Assembly: GCA_905220665.1 (NCBI GenBank)
Contig: CAJNAR010000125.1
Location: 1 to 18,683, forward strand
Reading direction: 5' to 3'
Origin: Albugo candida
Lineage: Eukaryota; Oomycota; Peronosporomycetes; Albuginales; Albuginaceae
DNA: 18,683 nt
The stretch's first letter is position 1. Each line of letters starts with the position of its first letter. The notes below the pieces were generated by a model. The model was not told where the DNA came from and did not search any database. It saw nothing but the letters and a program-made list of their open reading frames with translations. The position numbers and the translations under genes are program-made. Positions 17,859 to 18,683 of the stretch are shown here, in pieces.

Positions 17859-18683
17859 AAGACTGGTCAGGAGCACATTCATTCTTTTTGTGATAGTCTA
17901 AAATGTTTAATGCTTCAATATGCAGTATTTTTATGTGGGAGAATCATGGTTCTGAACACAGCATGTCCTAACGTTGATCGTAGACCACTCAACCATCCCA
18001 AGTTTGCAGTCATCGTGTTTTTCCTTTTTCACTAGGGACCAGGAAACATGAGTTTTGGGGTGTCATGTATTGACCCCAGCTAACCACTTGCATTAGAATA
18101 TTCGCAGATTCTGCAATCTGTCTCAAGTTCTCTGAGAAAGCTTCCATAAACACGTCACCTTTCGGAAAGAAATGTGTAACGATGTTTGCGTCTTTGTGAC
18201 CTTGGAGATCCGATAATCTATTCCACTCGACCATCCCAAGTTTGCAGTCATCGTGTTTTTCCTTTTTCACTAGGGACCAGGAAACATGAGTTTTGGGGTG
18301 TCATGTATTGACCCCAGCGAAACCACTTGCATAAGAACAATTCTGCAATCTGTCTCAAGTTCTCTGAGAAAGCTTCCATAAACACGTCACCTTTCGAAAA
18401 GAAATGTGTAACCATGTTCGCGTCTTTGTGACCTTGAAGATGCGCTGATCTGTTATGTGATCCCATGCATAGCTGCAAATAAAATAGAACGAGTCTGACC
18501 TTTTTCTAGATTTCGTATAGAGACTCAAACATCAGTCAAGCCAATGAACAATAAAACTGCTCTACGCAAGTGTATCGTGCAAAGTAGTTTGTTGCACTTG
18601 GCTACTTTGTTTTCCTTTGTTATCACATGTTAGGACATTAAGTCTTGAATATGATGTTTCATTACCGTCCATATAGAAAAAGA
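17859..18683 (+). repeat. Array unit 24 (two modules, cut by the window end)
   Basis: 825 bp are visible. Module 1 shares aacgatgtt with units 16 and 21. Module 2 has lost 7 bp between two attctg copies at about 18340. The unit stops before its terminal TATA box, and the last bases read agaaaaaga where other units read agaaaacgac. Confidence 0.93.

Larger units (their letters stand above)
1..18683 (+). repeat. Tandem array of 24 units (basic period 646 bp) filling the window
   Basis: The marker aagactggtcaggagc (or its variant aagacgggtc) recurs in one orientation at 1, 645, 1772, 2495, 3141, 4025, 4748, 5394, 6040, 6686, 7332, 8214, 9097, 9743, 11339, 11983, 12866, 13512, 14157, 14803, 15449, 16331, 17214 and 17859. 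Neighbouring copies differ by only a few per cent by eye, so the array is young or homogenised. Length variation comes almost entirely from the number of internal 238-bp modules. No unique flank is present at either end, so the true array is probably longer than the window. The unit phase chosen here is arbitrary. I do not recognise the family. Confidence 0.97.

Noticed and set aside
1..18683. CRISPR array
   Set aside because: The period is hundreds of bases and there are no short palindromic repeats alternating with unique spacers.
1..18683. rDNA intergenic spacer with duplicated promoters
   Set aside because: The layered repeat with a promoter per unit is reminiscent, but no rRNA gene sequence is present, and AATAAA plus polymerase II TATA elements do not fit.
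1..18683. Tandem transposon insertions
   Set aside because: No terminal inverted repeats, target-site duplications, long terminal repeats or recognisable transposase or reverse transcriptase motifs are seen at unit boundaries.

Overview
The whole window is one tandem array. A single sequence unit, basic length 646 bp, is repeated head to tail 24 times: 23 complete units plus a last one cut by the window end. No ordinary unique DNA, rRNA, tRNA, CRISPR array, recognisable transposase or other protein family is visible. The array is satellite-like or multicopy-locus-like and eukaryotic in character. Every unit junction carries an RNA polymerase II style TATA box (TATATAA) on the + strand. Every unit also carries an AATAAA signal about 0.4 kb further on (more in enlarged units). 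The first ATG after the TATA box has an animal-like A-rich start context. I cannot name the species. An invertebrate animal is a guess from promoter style only.

Layout of one unit, + strand: TATA box (34 bp before my unit start); a leader of about 44 bp; a 22-codon small ORF; a 237-239 bp module (M) that appears 1 to 5 times per unit; AATAAA; and a spacer of about 225 bp up to the next TATA box, with nested inverted repeats and a CCAAT motif. M-copy numbers for units 1-24 are 1,3,1+,1,2,1+,1,1,1,1,2,2,1,5,1,2,1,1,1,1,2,2,1,2, i.e. 37 modules ("+" marks an extra 77-bp partial duplication). Unit lengths therefore step by about 238 bp: 646, about 883, 1127 and 1596, plus 723 for the two units with the partial duplication. 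Extra modules are joined by a 20-bp linker found nowhere else in the unit.

The minus strand of M is open for 71 to 129 codons and reads like a degenerate coding fragment (residues such as QGHKDANMVTHFF and FSENLRQIAEF). A few copies are exactly 237 bp and read through the linker as a 79-residue protein repeat. Most copies have 1-bp indels that break the frame. I read these as pseudogene-like copies of an unrecognised coding sequence, not as functional genes. The + strand promoters would transcribe them antisense.

The most interesting possibility, which is inference, is an array of promoter-driven non-coding or small-RNA-precursor units antisense to a protein-coding gene elsewhere. This is formally similar to the Suppressor-of-Stellate type of piRNA locus. 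Shared rare variants show that the array evolves by unequal exchange at three scales: 238-bp modules, whole units, and blocks of several units.
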